A DNA stretch of 64,000 bases from Lachnospiraceae bacterium (lineage in GTDB: Bacteria > Bacillota > Clostridia > Lachnospirales > Lachnospiraceae), in assembly GCA_910575275.1 (NCBI GenBank), contig CAJTEE010000009.1, forward strand, positions 102,355 through 166,354. The letters run 5' to 3'. The first letter of the stretch is position 1, and each line of letters begins with the position of its first letter. This document shows positions 9,220 through 17,424 of this stretch, piece after piece. The notes below the pieces were generated by a model. The model worked only from the letters and a program-made list of their open reading frames with translations, did no database searches and was not told the DNA's origin. A program made the position numbers and the translations under genes.

Positions 9220-10158
9220 ATGGCAGCAGTAACAGCCGCAATGGTAAAAGAGTTAAGAGAAATGACAGGCGCCGGAATGATGGACTGCAAGAAGGCTCTT
9301 GCAGCGACCGACGGCGATATGGATAAGGCAGTTGACTTCTTAAGAGAGAAGGGACTTGCCGGCGCAGCCAAGAAGGCGGGGCGCATTGCCGCAGAGGGAA
9401 TCGTGTATACGCTCGTCTCTGAGGATGGAAAGAAGGCTGTTGCCGTCGAGGTAAACGCGGAGACGGATTTCGTTGCAAAGAATGAGAAGTTCAGAAGCTA
9501 TGTCGCAGATGTTGCGGCGCAGGCGTTAAATACAAAGACGGAGAACATCGAGGCATTCATGCAGGAGAAATGGGAGAAGGATTCGAGTATGACGGTTGCG
9601 GAGGCTCTTTCCTCTCAGATTTCCATCATTGGAGAGAACATGAGCATCCGCCGTTTCACACAGGTGGAGGAGGCGAACGGCTTCGTTGCTTCCTATATCC
9701 ATGCAGGCGGAAAGATCGGCGTGCTGATTGATGTGGAGACGGATGTGGTGAACGATGCGGTGAAAGAGATGGCAAAGAATGTAGCCATGCAGGCCGCGGC
9801 ATTAAAGCCGCTCTATACGAGCGAAGCCGAAGTGGATTCCGACTACATTGAGAAAGAGAAGGAGATCCTGACGGTTGCGGCAAAGAACGAGAAGCCGGAT
9901 GCCAATGACAAGATCATTGCCGGAATGGTGATGGGCCGCATCAAGAAAGAGATGAAGGAAATCTGCCTGCTTGACCAGGTATACGTAAAGGCCGAGGACG
10001 GAAAGCAGTCCGTTGGACAGTATGTGGCCGAGGTCGCAAAGGCAAACGGCGCAAAGATTACAGTAAAGAAATTTGTCCGCTTCGAGACAGGCGAGGGACT
10101 TGCAAAGAAAGAGGAGAACTTTGCTGAGGAAGTGGCAAAACAGATGGCGGGAAACTAA
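9220..10158 (+). CDS. tsf: Elongation factor Ts
   Basis: EF-Ts (312 residues) is the guanine nucleotide exchange factor that recycles EF-Tu. The N-terminal UBA-like domain with LREMTGAGMMDCKKAL and the TDFVAKNE motif at the start of the core are unambiguous. It is the second gene of the rpsB operon. In many Firmicutes pyrH and frr follow; here the coding region is instead followed by AT-rich accessory DNA. This marks the left boundary of the island. Confidence 0.97.
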   Translation: MAAVTAAMVKELREMTGAGMMDCKKALAATDGDMDKAVDFLREKGLAGAAKKAGRIAAEGIVYTLVSEDGKKAVAVEVNAETDFVAKNEKFRSYVADVAAQALNTKTENIEAFMQEKWEKDSSMTVAEALSSQISIIGENMSIRRFTQVEEANGFVASYIHAGGKIGVLIDVETDVVNDAVKEMAKNVAMQAAALKPLYTSEAEVDSDYIEKEKEILTVAAKNEKPDANDKIIAGMVMGRIKKEMKEICLLDQVYVKAEDGKQSVGQYVAEVAKANGAKITVKKFVRFETGEGLAKKEENFAEEVAKQMAGN

Positions 10159-10480
10159 TTAAAAAAGTTTCTGCTCAAAATTCCTTGAAAACAAAGGAAA
10201 ATCAAGCAATATAGCGTGTTTTGTGAATTATAGAAAGGTATCATTAACTATCATAAATTAACGCGAACTATCAAACTAATTTTGGTAAGACATTTTACCA
10301 AAGTCATTCATGAAAAGTTTGCTTGCTTATTCTCTTTAAATAAGTCCATTATTAGTTGTAGAAATATGATTGATAGTGGGCTTATTTTGCTGTCTGAAAA
10401 TATTTATTGAATAAAAATTTACACGGATTAACCTCAAAACGCCTGTATGAGCCTCACTGGCGGAACGAAGATCAAGAAAT
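10159..10480. other. AT-rich intergenic DNA after tsf, left edge of the island
   Basis: No gene is visible in these 320 bases and base composition drops sharply compared with tsf. An imperfect inverted repeat (10338-10348 with 10377-10387, one G-U pair) has a 28-base loop and ends in TTATTTTG; it may terminate rpsB-tsf. Two AACTATCA motifs (10247 and 10267) are close together. I found no convincing attachment-site duplication with the right-hand side of the island. Confidence 0.4.
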
Positions 10481-10600
10481 GTGGCTGAGAATACGGAAAT
10501 AATTGTAACGGAGCATTACCGTGTGTATTTTAAGGCAGGATCAAAGTTAAATCAGGCAGCAGAGGCTTTTACACAAAAGCAGTTGGGAGGTGACAAATGA
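10481..10600 (+). CDS. Possible small protein, 39 residues, unknown
   Basis: A GTG-initiated frame encodes 39 residues (VAENTEIIVTEHYRVYFKAG and onward). Its TGA overlaps the next ATG (ATGA at 10597-10600), a spacing typical of translationally coupled genes. The Shine-Dalgarno site is poor and the upstream frame may be the remains of a longer gene. I do not recognise it. It may be a remnant of a mobile element cargo operon. Confidence 0.3.
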   Translation: MAENTEIIVTEHYRVYFKAGSKLNQAAEAFTQKQLGGDK

Positions 10601-11121
10601 ATAACGAGTTACATAAGGTGGGTATCATCAACAAAATATCAGAAAAATTGATTTATGAAAAGATCGCTATAGGAGGCAATGGCAAAAAGTATAAAAGAAA
10701 GTACCATCAGAAATATACACAAAAAATTATAGCAACTGTATTGGGGGCTTATTGGGAAGTGCTATCTGAATCAATAGAGCAAGAGTCTACAGACGGAAAC
10801 ATTATGAATGTATGGTGTAATCTGTTTTCTGCTGATAAATCTCAATTAGATCATACATAAAATACAGAGTTATTTGACGGGATACGTAAATTGGTTAGCA
10901 GCAATGATGTTCAATCCTGTAAGGAACAGTGGGAGTGGCTGCGCAGAAAAGGAGAGAGGAACTTAAAAGCAAAAGGTAAGTATGCCGGATATGGTGCCAA
11001 ATTAGTAAAAGCGCCGAAAGATGTATTAGCAATATACAATATATTTACAAAGGGCAAGCAATATTCCGGTAATTATGTCGCTTTATTTCAAATACTGGGA
11101 AGATTATCAAAGAAAGGTTGA
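10597..11121 (+). pseudogene. Unknown gene interrupted by an in-frame stop
   Basis: A single frame runs from ATG 10597 (GGGAGGTG upstream) to TAA 11119-11121, but is broken by TAA at 10858-10860. Lysine-rich, tryptophan-containing sequence continues in the same frame after the stop (NTELFDGIRKLV and onward), which suggests one ancestral protein of about 174 residues. I do not recognise the family. Alternatively two proteins are made, the second from TTG 10891, but no good ribosome binding site precedes it. Confidence 0.45.
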
Positions 11122-11175
11122 AGGAATATATGGACAGGAATCAAAATTATGATGAATGTGAATTTATGAAAAAGT

Positions 11176-11505
11176 ATGACTATGGCAAGAGAATATACTA
11201 ATGCGCTCACTTTATCCGAGTGGGAAGAAAACGAAGTCCGCCGCCGGATTGCGGTTCTTCTGGAGCCGCTTGCAGAGGATAGGGACAATTATCTGCAATT
11301 TATTGACAGATACCTGAAAGCATATCAGGAAAACAACGGATATATTGGGGAACCCCCAACAAGCGAGTTGGAAATCCGAAAAGGATATTCCGGCTCATTG
11401 CCTGCCTACGATATGCTTCAGCTATATCTGTTCCAGTCCGTAATAAAAATACCACAAAGCCGACTGAAACAAGACAGTTGGCAAGGATACTGCGCTACAT
11501 CTCAA
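11176..11505 (+). pseudogene. Truncated unknown gene, overlapped by the araC-like gene end
   Basis: ATG 11176 opens a frame with plausible protein character for about 105 residues (LTLSEWEENEVRRRIAVLLE and onward). From about 11500 it merely reads the complement of the AraC-family gene. The original C-terminus therefore appears to be lost at the junction with the metal module, marking a recombination boundary near 11.5 kb. The family is not recognised. Confidence 0.4.
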
Positions 11506-12408
11506 TTACTTTTTTCGGTACTCCCTTGGCAGAACCTGATAAAAAGATTTAAAAGTTGCAGTAAATTTACTCTGACTATCATAGCCAACAGCCTGTGCAA
11601 TTTCGGCTATGGTCATATCTGTTTCTTTCAACATCTTTGCTGCCTGCCCCATGCGGTGTTCTTTGATGTGTGCGGCAAGAGAAGTCCCGTAAACCGACTT
11701 AAAAGCATTTTTTAAGGTTGTCGGATTGATAAGATACTGTTTGGAAAGTTCCTCTATGGTAATTCTTTGTTCCATCTGCTGCAAAAGCTGGTCATGGATT
11801 TTGTGGATGCTTTCTATCAGTTCCGATTGGTATTCAGTCAGTTTGTTTTGAGGAATAAACGCTATTTTAGAAAGATAAAGTAATAATTCCAAAATTTTAA
11901 TTCTTTGATATGGTAATTTAAGCATTTCCGGCTGGTTATAAAATGCAGAAAAAATAGTTTTTGTCTGCTCGTTTCCGGCGAGAAAAACCGGCTGGTCATT
12001 CTGACAGAATTTTTCCGGCAGTATCGTTTCAAAAATACTGCTGTTCTTTAATGGTTCAGGAGGATTGCCGGCGGCTTCTTGTAAATCAATACAGACAGTA
12101 AGTCCCTGATAGATACCATTTGGAAAACGAATCACGGAATCCGTACAGGCTTTCATGGTGTGCAGGGAAAAATCACCCGGATTCAGATAAATACGGTTCC
12201 CGTTTTTCATTTCCCATACCATCTGCCCGGCCTTACAATAGTTTATCTGAATCATATGTGGCATGGCTTTATGCTGCACGGTAAGCGGATCAGATGATAA
12301 GGTCAGATAACACAATTCTATACCAGGATAAAGTGGAATGATTTCATTTACATTTGCCGGGTGAAGCCGTTCTATATCTTTTCGTATTTTCAGCATTTCT
12401 TCATTCAT
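11506..12408 (-). CDS. AraC-family transcriptional regulator
   Basis: The 300-residue protein has an N-terminal cupin-like effector region and a C-terminal AraC DNA-binding domain with two helix-turn-helix motifs (about residues 195-300). These include TIEELSKQYLINPTTLKNAF and MTIAEIAQAVGYDSQSKFT. The start is taken as the ATG at 12408, preceded by GAGGTC; a longer frame reaches 12456 inside the upstream gene. It lies 10 bases downstream of an ArsR-family gene on the same strand, so both are probably co-transcribed divergently from the metal ATPase operon. Its effector and targets are unknown. Confidence 0.88.
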   Translation of the reverse strand: MNEEMLKIRKDIERLHPANVNEIIPLYPGIELCYLTLSSDPLTVQHKAMPHMIQINYCKAGQMVWEMKNGNRIYLNPGDFSLHTMKACTDSVIRFPNGIYQGLTVCIDLQEAAGNPPEPLKNSSIFETILPEKFCQNDQPVFLAGNEQTKTIFSAFYNQPEMLKLPYQRIKILELLLYLSKIAFIPQNKLTEYQSELIESIHKIHDQLLQQMEQRITIEELSKQYLINPTTLKNAFKSVYGTSLAAHIKEHRMGQAAKMLKETDMTIAEIAQAVGYDSQSKFTATFKSFYQVLPREYRKK

Positions 12409-12418
12409 AGGACAGACC

Positions 12419-12787
12419 TCACAATTTAGGGCAGGTGATTTCCATAACCTGCTCAATCATCTGGTGCAGCAGGCGTCCCTGCTCTGTATCTGCGGCACGG
12501 TAGTAAACTTCTTTTCCCTCACGGCGGCAGACAATCAGGCCGCTGTTCTTCAATGGCCGGAGGTGGTGGGATACAGCTGGACTTGACATATCTAACATGG
12601 CAGAAATATTGAGAACACAATCTTCCCTATGGCAGAGAAGCCAGAAAATGCGGATTCTGGTGGTATCACCAAGCTGCTTGAAAACTTCGGCTACCGTTTG
12701 AAAATAATCCACATGATTTAATTGTTTCTGTATCATCTCCGTTTGCTGCCCATCTCCATGCTGGTGCGGTAATTTCGTAGGTTCCAT
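12419..12787 (-). CDS. ArsR/SmtB-family metal-responsive repressor
   Basis: This 122-residue winged-helix repressor has a histidine-rich N-terminus (HQHGDG). The core begins LGDTTRIRIFWLL and has the recognition helix MSSPAVSHHLRPL and the wing RREGKEVYY. The cysteine in the alpha-3 region (CHREDCVLNI), the late histidine (LLHQMIEQ) and the terminal cysteine could bind Zn(II), Cd(II) or Pb(II) as in CadC/SmtB. It is divergent from the HMA protein and P1B ATPase genes, the usual arrangement for a repressor released by the exported metal. ATG 12787 follows AAAGGAAAAG. Confidence 0.9.
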   Translation of the reverse strand: MEPTKLPHQHGDGQQTEMIQKQLNHVDYFQTVAEVFKQLGDTTRIRIFWLLCHREDCVLNISAMLDMSSPAVSHHLRPLKNSGLIVCRREGKEVYYRAADTEQGRLLHQMIEQVMEITCPKL

Positions 12788-12820
12788 ATTGCTTTTCCTT
12801 TCTTTTTCGTTTGCATTTCG

Positions 12821-12851
12821 CCCAAATGGAAATACTTTTCGCCCATTTGGG
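12821..12851. promoter_or_regulatory. Inverted repeat in the divergent arsR/HMA promoter region
   Basis: CCCAAATGG (12821-12829) and CCATTTGGG (12843-12851) form a perfect 9-base inverted repeat with a 13-base spacer. It sits between the ArsR start codon and the rightward promoter. It may be an operator for the AraC- or ArsR-type protein. Confidence 0.4.
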
Positions 12852-12870
12852 AGGGAATGCCTGAGAGGTA

Positions 12871-12899
12871 TTGACGGGTGCCTTTCTGTGTATTATACT
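12871..12899 (+). promoter_or_regulatory. Promoter of the metal efflux operon
   Basis: TTGACG (12871-12876), a 17-base spacer and TATACT (12894-12899) give a strong sigma-A promoter firing toward the HMA protein and ATPase genes. Confidence 0.75.
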
Positions 12900-12909
12900 G
12901 CAACCACGA

Positions 12910-12931
12910 TGATTAAACAAGTGCTTAATCA
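12910..12931. promoter_or_regulatory. Candidate ArsR-family operator
   Basis: TGATTAA and TTAATCA flank an 8-base spacer, a perfect 7-8-7 inverted repeat just downstream of the predicted transcription start. Position and symmetry fit CadC/SmtB/CzrA-type operators. A related ATGATTAAGCA half-site occurs at 13264, at the start of the ATPase leader. Confidence 0.6.
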
Positions 12932-12963
12932 CTGAATTTAAAAACAACGAGGAGGACTTTGCA

Positions 12964-13182
12964 ATGAAGAAAACTTACAAGATTGAGGTAGACTGTGCCA
13001 ACTGTGCAAATCTGATGGAGGATGCAGCCCGCAAGACCGCCGGTGTTCAGAGCGCAACGGTCAATTTCATGACGCAAAAGATGATCGTGGAATTCGACGA
13101 GGGCCAGGAGCCGAAAGACGTTATGAAGAACGTGCTGGATGCCTGCAAGAAAGTGGAGCCAGACTGCGAGATTTTCCTTTAA
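12964..13182 (+). CDS. Heavy-metal-associated (HMA) domain protein
   Basis: This is a stand-alone 72-residue HMA domain with a ferredoxin-like fold and the metal-binding loop DCANCAN (CxxC). It probably acts as a cytosolic metal chaperone or as a detached N-terminal domain of the P1B ATPase encoded next, which itself lacks an HMA domain. The DCANC variant of the loop is common in Zn/Cd-type ATPases. ATG 12964 follows GAGGAGGAC. The downstream gap contains a long hairpin that may set the ratio of the two products. Confidence 0.9.
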   Translation: MKKTYKIEVDCANCANLMEDAARKTAGVQSATVNFMTQKMIVEFDEGQEPKDVMKNVLDACKKVEPDCEIFL

Positions 13183-13202
13183 GCGGTAGCTGCCATTGAC
13201 GG

Positions 13203-13246
13203 AATGACACCCTTAAAATGCACCGCTGCAATTTAAGAGTGTCATT
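13203..13246 (+). terminator. Long hairpin between the HMA gene and the ATPase gene
   Basis: Arms at 13203-13217 and 13232-13246 pair over 15 positions with one mismatch around a 14-base loop. There is only a weak T run (ATTTTC). It could attenuate read-through or stabilise the upstream mRNA. Confidence 0.5.
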
Positions 13247-13297
13247 TTCACCAGCAATAATTAAATGATTAAGCATATTTTGAAAGGAATTTTTACT

Positions 13298-15313
13298 ATG
13301 CAGGAATTAGTGATAAGCATACTGCTTACGGTCGTTATCATAATGGCTGCGGCGCTTCTTATTTTTGTTGGCAGCCGCAAAGACGGTATGACAAAAAAGC
13401 AAAGGGTTATGATGGTTCGGATTTTAATCAGCGCCGGAATCTTACTGGCACTCCAGTTTATTTCCGCAGAGATGTTTGATGCGGCCTGCGGATATTTATT
13501 CCCGACCGCAGGAAGATGGCTTCGTTTTGCGTGCTATCTGATTGATTATCTGATTATCGGATATGACATTCTGAAGAAAGCAGCAAAGGGCATTAAAAAC
13601 CGTCAGGTATTTGACGAGAGTTTTCTGATGGCAGTGGCTACGATTGGGGCAATGGCGCTGGCTATTTATGAGAATGGCGAGTATCTGGAAGCCATTGCCG
13701 TTATGCTGTTTTATCAGATTGGCGAGTGGTTCCAGGGCTATGCGGTTGGTAAGAGCCGCCGCAATATCAGCAACCTGATGGATATTCGGCCCGATTATGC
13801 GAATGTAGAGAGTGATGGAAAGTTAGAGCAGGTAGACCCGGATGAAGTAGGGATTGGCAGCGTAATTGTTGTCCAGCCGGGAGAGAAAGTTCCGATTGAC
13901 GGTATTATTGTTGAGGGCGTTTCCAGCCTGAATACCAGCGCATTGACTGGGGAAAGCCTGCCTAGGGAGGCAAAGGTCGGTGATGAAGTAATCAGCGGAT
14001 GTATCAGTATGACGGGTGTGTTGAAGATACAGACCACAAAGGAGTTTGGGGAATCCACTGTTTCAAAGATTTTGGATTTGGTGGAAAATGCAAGTTCCCG
14101 CAAATCCAAATCAGAGGATTTTATCTCGAAGTTTGCAAGAATCTATACCCCGGCTGTCTGCTATGCGGCGTTGGCACTGGCATTCCTCCCCCCTATTGTC
14201 CGTATGCTTTTTATGGGACTGTCAGCAGATTGGGGTGTGTGGATTTACCGGGCTTTGACATTCCTTGTCATTAGCTGCCCTTGTGCGCTTGTAATCAGTA
14301 TTCCTTTAAGTTTCTTTGCGGGAATCGGAGGAGCAAGCAAGGAGGGCGTGTTGGTAAAAGGTTCCAACTACCTGGAAATCCTCTCCCAGACCAAGTATGT
14401 TGTTTTTGACAAAACCGGAACCATGACAAAAGGCGCTTTTGAAGTAAACGGGATTCACCATTCTACCATTGAAAACGAGAAACTGCTGGAGTATGCTGCT
14501 TTTGCAGAAAGCGCTTCTTCCCACCCCATCAGCAAGAGCTTACAGCGGGCATATGGGAAAGAAATTGACAGAAGCCGTGTATCAGATATACAGGAAATCA
14601 GCGGAAATGGCGTAACTGCAAAAGTAGACGGTATGGAGGTTGCAGCCGGAAATGACAAACTGATGAAACACCTGAACATTCCTTATCAGGACTGCCATCA
14701 GACCGGAACGATTATTCATATGGCAATCAACGGGAAATATGCAGGGCATATTGTGATTTCCGATATTATCAAACCTCATTCCAAGGCGGCGATTTCGGAA
14801 TTAAAGAAAGCAGGCGTTGATAAGACTGTCATGTTGACGGGCGATGCAAAGAAAGTGGCAAATCAAGTTGCTTCCTCTCTTGGGATTGACGAGGTTTACA
14901 GCGAACTTCTGCCAGCAGATAAAGTTGAAAAAGTGGAAGAACTTCTGCGGGTAAAGCTGGGCAAGGCAAAGCTGGCATTTGTGGGTGACGGTATCAATGA
15001 CGCCCCGGTTCTTTCCAGAGCGGATATTGGTATCGCTATGGGGGCAATGGGTTCCGATGCGGCAATCGAAGCGGCGGATATTGTATTGATGGATGATGAT
15101 CCGATTAAGATTGCAAAGGCAATCAAGATTTCAAGAAAATGTCTGCGGATTGTTTATCAGAATATTACAATGGCGCTTGTTGTGAAATTCGCCTGCCTTG
15201 CATTAGGGGCTGTGGGAATTGCAAATATGTATCTGGCGATTTTCGCAGATGTGGGCGTTATGATTCTTGCGGTGCTGAATGCAATCCGCTGTCTGTTTGT
15301 GAAAAAGCTGTAA
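13298..15313 (+). CDS. P1B-type heavy metal ATPase, Zn/Cd/Pb efflux type
   Basis: The 671-residue membrane ATPase exports a soft metal cation using ATP. Visible motifs, in order, are the actuator TGES, the transmembrane SCPCAL motif, the phosphorylation site DKTGTM, the nucleotide-binding HP dipeptide (SSHPIS), and GDGINDAP. An aspartate in the last membrane segment (FADVGVMILAVLN) points to the P1B-2 (Zn/Cd/Pb) class. ATG 13298 follows GAAAGGAA and is preferred over the upstream ATG at 13265. There is no HMA domain in the protein; the preceding gene supplies one. Flanking ArsR genes support metal-induced expression. Confidence 0.93.
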   Translation: MQELVISILLTVVIIMAAALLIFVGSRKDGMTKKQRVMMVRILISAGILLALQFISAEMFDAACGYLFPTAGRWLRFACYLIDYLIIGYDILKKAAKGIKNRQVFDESFLMAVATIGAMALAIYENGEYLEAIAVMLFYQIGEWFQGYAVGKSRRNISNLMDIRPDYANVESDGKLEQVDPDEVGIGSVIVVQPGEKVPIDGIIVEGVSSLNTSALTGESLPREAKVGDEVISGCISMTGVLKIQTTKEFGESTVSKILDLVENASSRKSKSEDFISKFARIYTPAVCYAALALAFLPPIVRMLFMGLSADWGVWIYRALTFLVISCPCALVISIPLSFFAGIGGASKEGVLVKGSNYLEILSQTKYVVFDKTGTMTKGAFEVNGIHHSTIENEKLLEYAAFAESASSHPISKSLQRAYGKEIDRSRVSDIQEISGNGVTAKVDGMEVAAGNDKLMKHLNIPYQDCHQTGTIIHMAINGKYAGHIVISDIIKPHSKAAISELKKAGVDKTVMLTGDAKKVANQVASSLGIDEVYSELLPADKVEKVEELLRVKLGKAKLAFVGDGINDAPVLSRADIGIAMGAMGSDAAIEAADIVLMDDDPIKIAKAIKISRKCLRIVYQNITMALVVKFACLALGAVGIANMYLAIFADVGVMILAVLNAIRCLFVKKL

Positions 15314-15329
15314 GAAAGGAGGGGTTCCT

Positions 15330-15650
15330 TTGGCGGAATATCAGGACAGTCAACGTTATGTCGGGTTGAAAGAAAGCGATCTGTACATTTTAACAGAATT
15401 TTTTAAGGTGCTGGGGAACCCTACCCGTATTCGCATCCTGCTTCTTTTAATGGAGCAGGATGCGAATGTCAGTGACCTGGCAGAACAGCTTGGAATGACC
15501 CAGTCTGCGGTGTCACACCAGTTGAATTTGCTGAAATCAAATAAACTGGTAAGACAGCGCAGGGACGGAAAAATGATATTTTATACTTTGGTGGACGAAC
15601 ATGTGCCGATGGTTATTGAAAAAGGGACAGAGCATATTCGCGGTCGGTGA
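15330..15650 (+). CDS. Second ArsR/SmtB-family repressor
   Basis: The 106-residue winged-helix protein starts at TTG 15330 after AAGGAGGGG, 16 bases downstream of the ATPase gene. The core reads LGNPTRIRILLLL with the recognition helix MTQSAVSHQLNLL. A DEHVPMVIEKGTEH stretch near the C-terminus could form the alpha-5 metal site of CzrA-like zinc sensors. It is probably co-transcribed with the ATPase as an autoregulator. Two different ArsR proteins around one ATPase suggest either layered control or merging of two modules. Confidence 0.9.
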   Translation: MAEYQDSQRYVGLKESDLYILTEFFKVLGNPTRIRILLLLMEQDANVSDLAEQLGMTQSAVSHQLNLLKSNKLVRQRRDGKMIFYTLVDEHVPMVIEKGTEHIRGR

Positions 15651-15668
15651 AAATGAGGTGACGATAAA

Positions 15669-16312
15669 ATGACAATGGGTGAATTAAAACCAAAGCAGAG
15701 CGCCTATATTCGTTCCGTAGGTGCAGTACACCGGTGTATTCATGCGGCAGTACATATATTGGAGCCGGAGGCAAAGAAAAAAGGGGATGCCGGTGCGCTC
15801 TGCCGTTACAAAGATGGTGGAAAATGACCGCCTGATGAAAGAGAAGCTTTCCATTTCATCTGAAAAGGCGGACATATTTGAACATCTGGTATCTGTTTTG
15901 GAAACGGAAACGGGGCTTGACCGGGAAGCTGCTCTTGCAAACATGAGATTTTCGTTTATTGAAGCCTTATGTGCGAAAACTGTAGACCGCCCCCATGAAA
16001 GCCGGGAACATAAACGCAGTATGTCGATAGATCGGATTTTAACGGGCAAGTATACAGCGATTCCCTGTTTTATCGGGATTATGGCACTTGTATTTGTTAT
16101 GATGTTTAGCTTTATTGGTGCGGCACTGTCCGATCTGATGGATATGGGAATTGATACGGTGTTTGCAGCGGTGTGGAAAGTGTACTCAGCTTGCTGCCAA
16201 CGATTGTGACTATGTTTTTCTTCCTCTCCATTTTGAAGGACACCGGATATATCGATTGCGTTTATCGTACATGGGATCGGGCTTCTTATCGGGCTTATGT
16301 AAGGAGGTGTTC
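15669..16312 (+). pseudogene. Decayed feoA-feoB ferrous iron uptake genes
   Basis: ATG 15669 starts a FeoA-like N-terminus (MTMGELKPKQSAYIRSVG). It is joined in frame at about 15723 to a piece of FeoB ending in HILEPEAKKKG, so the rest of FeoA and the FeoB GTPase domain are missing. A frameshift near 15783 moves to the next frame, which reads typical FeoB linker and membrane sequence (FIEALCAKTVDRP, then HKRSMSIDRILTGKY). A deletion near 16180 and another frame change lead to SLLPTIVTMFFFLSILKDTGY, after which the C-terminal half is lost. No functional Fe(II) transporter can be made from it. Confidence 0.85.
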
Positions 16313-16315
16313 AAG

Positions 16316-16444
16316 GTGAATTTGGCGAGTTTTATAGTGCTTGGTATTGTGGCTGTCCTATTTGTGTTTGCTGTCATAAGTTCCGGCAAAAAAGGACGGG
16401 CGAATGTGATGGGAACTGCGGTGCATGCATTTTCGCATAAGTAA
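16316..16444 (+). CDS. FeoB-associated small membrane protein lacking its cysteines
   Basis: GTG 16316 follows AAGGAGGTG and encodes 42 residues: one membrane helix (ASFIVLGIVAVLFVFAVI) then a basic tail ending in HAFSHK. The start matches the FeoB-associated Cys-rich membrane proteins found after feoB in Firmicutes. The Cys-rich segment of that family is absent here (GKKGRANVMGTAV instead). It is probably a non-functional relic of the feo locus, although frame and ribosome binding site are intact. Confidence 0.6.
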   Translation: MNLASFIVLGIVAVLFVFAVISSGKKGRANVMGTAVHAFSHK

Positions 16445-16503
16445 TGGGAAACGGCAGGGTGCAAACCTTGTCGTTTTTATGTGGATGTGAAATTTTTATA
16501 GGC

Positions 16504-16532
16504 TTGCTTTAGTTCGTTTAACCGACTATAAT
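16504..16532 (+). promoter_or_regulatory. Promoter of the HTH / response regulator / kinase operon
   Basis: TTGCTT (16504-16509), a 17-base spacer and TATAAT (16527-16532) precede the HTH gene by about 35 bases. Confidence 0.75.
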
Positions 16533-16567
16533 AAAGAATACTTTTAGTTGGTTTTGGGAGGTATCTT

Positions 16568-16756
16568 ATGTTCGATTACATGACAGTGCAGGAAACCGCA
16601 AAATTATGGGGGATATCCGAACGGCAAGTCCAGAAATTATGCAAGGCAAACCGTATTGAGGGCGTTATCCACCTAACCCGTGTATGGCTTATCCCACGAG
16701 ACACAGAAAAGCCAGTGGATATGCGTCGGAAAAATTACAAGGAGATGGAAAAATGA
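16568..16756 (+). CDS. Small helix-turn-helix DNA-binding protein
   Basis: This 62-residue protein is essentially one MerR/excisionase-type helix-turn-helix (YMTVQETAKLWGISERQVQK) followed by the short wing VWLIPRDT. ATG 16568 follows GGGAGG. Its stop overlaps the start of the response regulator gene by four bases (ATGA), so translation is coupled. Small HTH proteins of this kind occur ahead of two-component genes on Firmicutes accessory elements. Its role is unknown; it may modulate the operon promoter together with the regulator. Confidence 0.8.
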   Translation: MFDYMTVQETAKLWGISERQVQKLCKANRIEGVIHLTRVWLIPRDTEKPVDMRRKNYKEMEK

Positions 16757-17424
16757 TAGAAATCTATTATATTGAAGATGATGAAAATATTGCAATGGCT
16801 GTAAAAGAATATCTGAGACAAAAAGGGTATGCCGTTTCTATATTTGGAACATTGGAAAGCGGAAAGAAGGCATTGGAACACCATATTCCAAGCATTGTGC
16901 TGATTGACTGGAATATGCCAGACGGCGAGGGAAACAGCTTTTGCAGATGGATACGCTCAAGATGGAAAGAACTGCCAGTCATTTTTCTGACTGTCCGAGA
17001 TGACACTTGTGATATTATTTCTGGTTTTGAATATGGGGCAGATGATTATGTGACAAAACCTTTTGAATTAGAAGTTCTGTATTCCCGCATCCACGCATTG
17101 CTGCGCAGGGCAGGGGATGTGCAGAGCCAGTATCTTTCCTGCGGTTCTATTTCGATTGACAAAAACAAAACGGCAGTATTTTGTGGTGAAGAAGAAATTA
17201 CTGTCAGCCAATCAGAATACCAGCTTTTGCAGATTTTAATGGAAAATAAGGGGAAAAACGTCACAAGAGAACGGCTGCTAACTCAAATCTGGGATAGTAA
17301 TGGGAATTATGTCAATGATAATACGTTGACCGTGACAATCAAACGGCTTAGAGAAAAACTCCATCATCCGTCCTGTTTAAAAACAATACGGAGCTTTGGC
17401 TACCGTATGGAGGATGAGATATGA
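16753..17424 (+). CDS. OmpR/PhoB-family response regulator
   Basis: The 223-residue regulator has a receiver domain with acidic residues in IEDDEN, the phospho-acceptor aspartate in LIDWNMPDGEG and the conserved lysine in VTKPF. A C-terminal winged helix of the OmpR type ends in IRSFGYRMEDE. The start at 16753 overlaps the HTH gene by four bases and gives a normal receiver N-terminus. The kinase gene overlaps its end by four bases. It probably activates the ABC transporter operon downstream, where 11-base-spaced GTCACT repeats precede a promoter. Confidence 0.92.
   Translation: MIEIYYIEDDENIAMAVKEYLRQKGYAVSIFGTLESGKKALEHHIPSIVLIDWNMPDGEGNSFCRWIRSRWKELPVIFLTVRDDTCDIISGFEYGADDYVTKPFELEVLYSRIHALLRRAGDVQSQYLSCGSISIDKNKTAVFCGEEEITVSQSEYQLLQILMENKGKNVTRERLLTQIWDSNGNYVNDNTLTVTIKRLREKLHHPSCLKTIRSFGYRMEDEI

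Noticed and set aside
11506..11715. C-terminal half of the plus-strand frame starting at 11176
   Set aside because: Beyond about 11500 it is only the complement of the AraC-family gene, whose motifs are clear on the minus strand.
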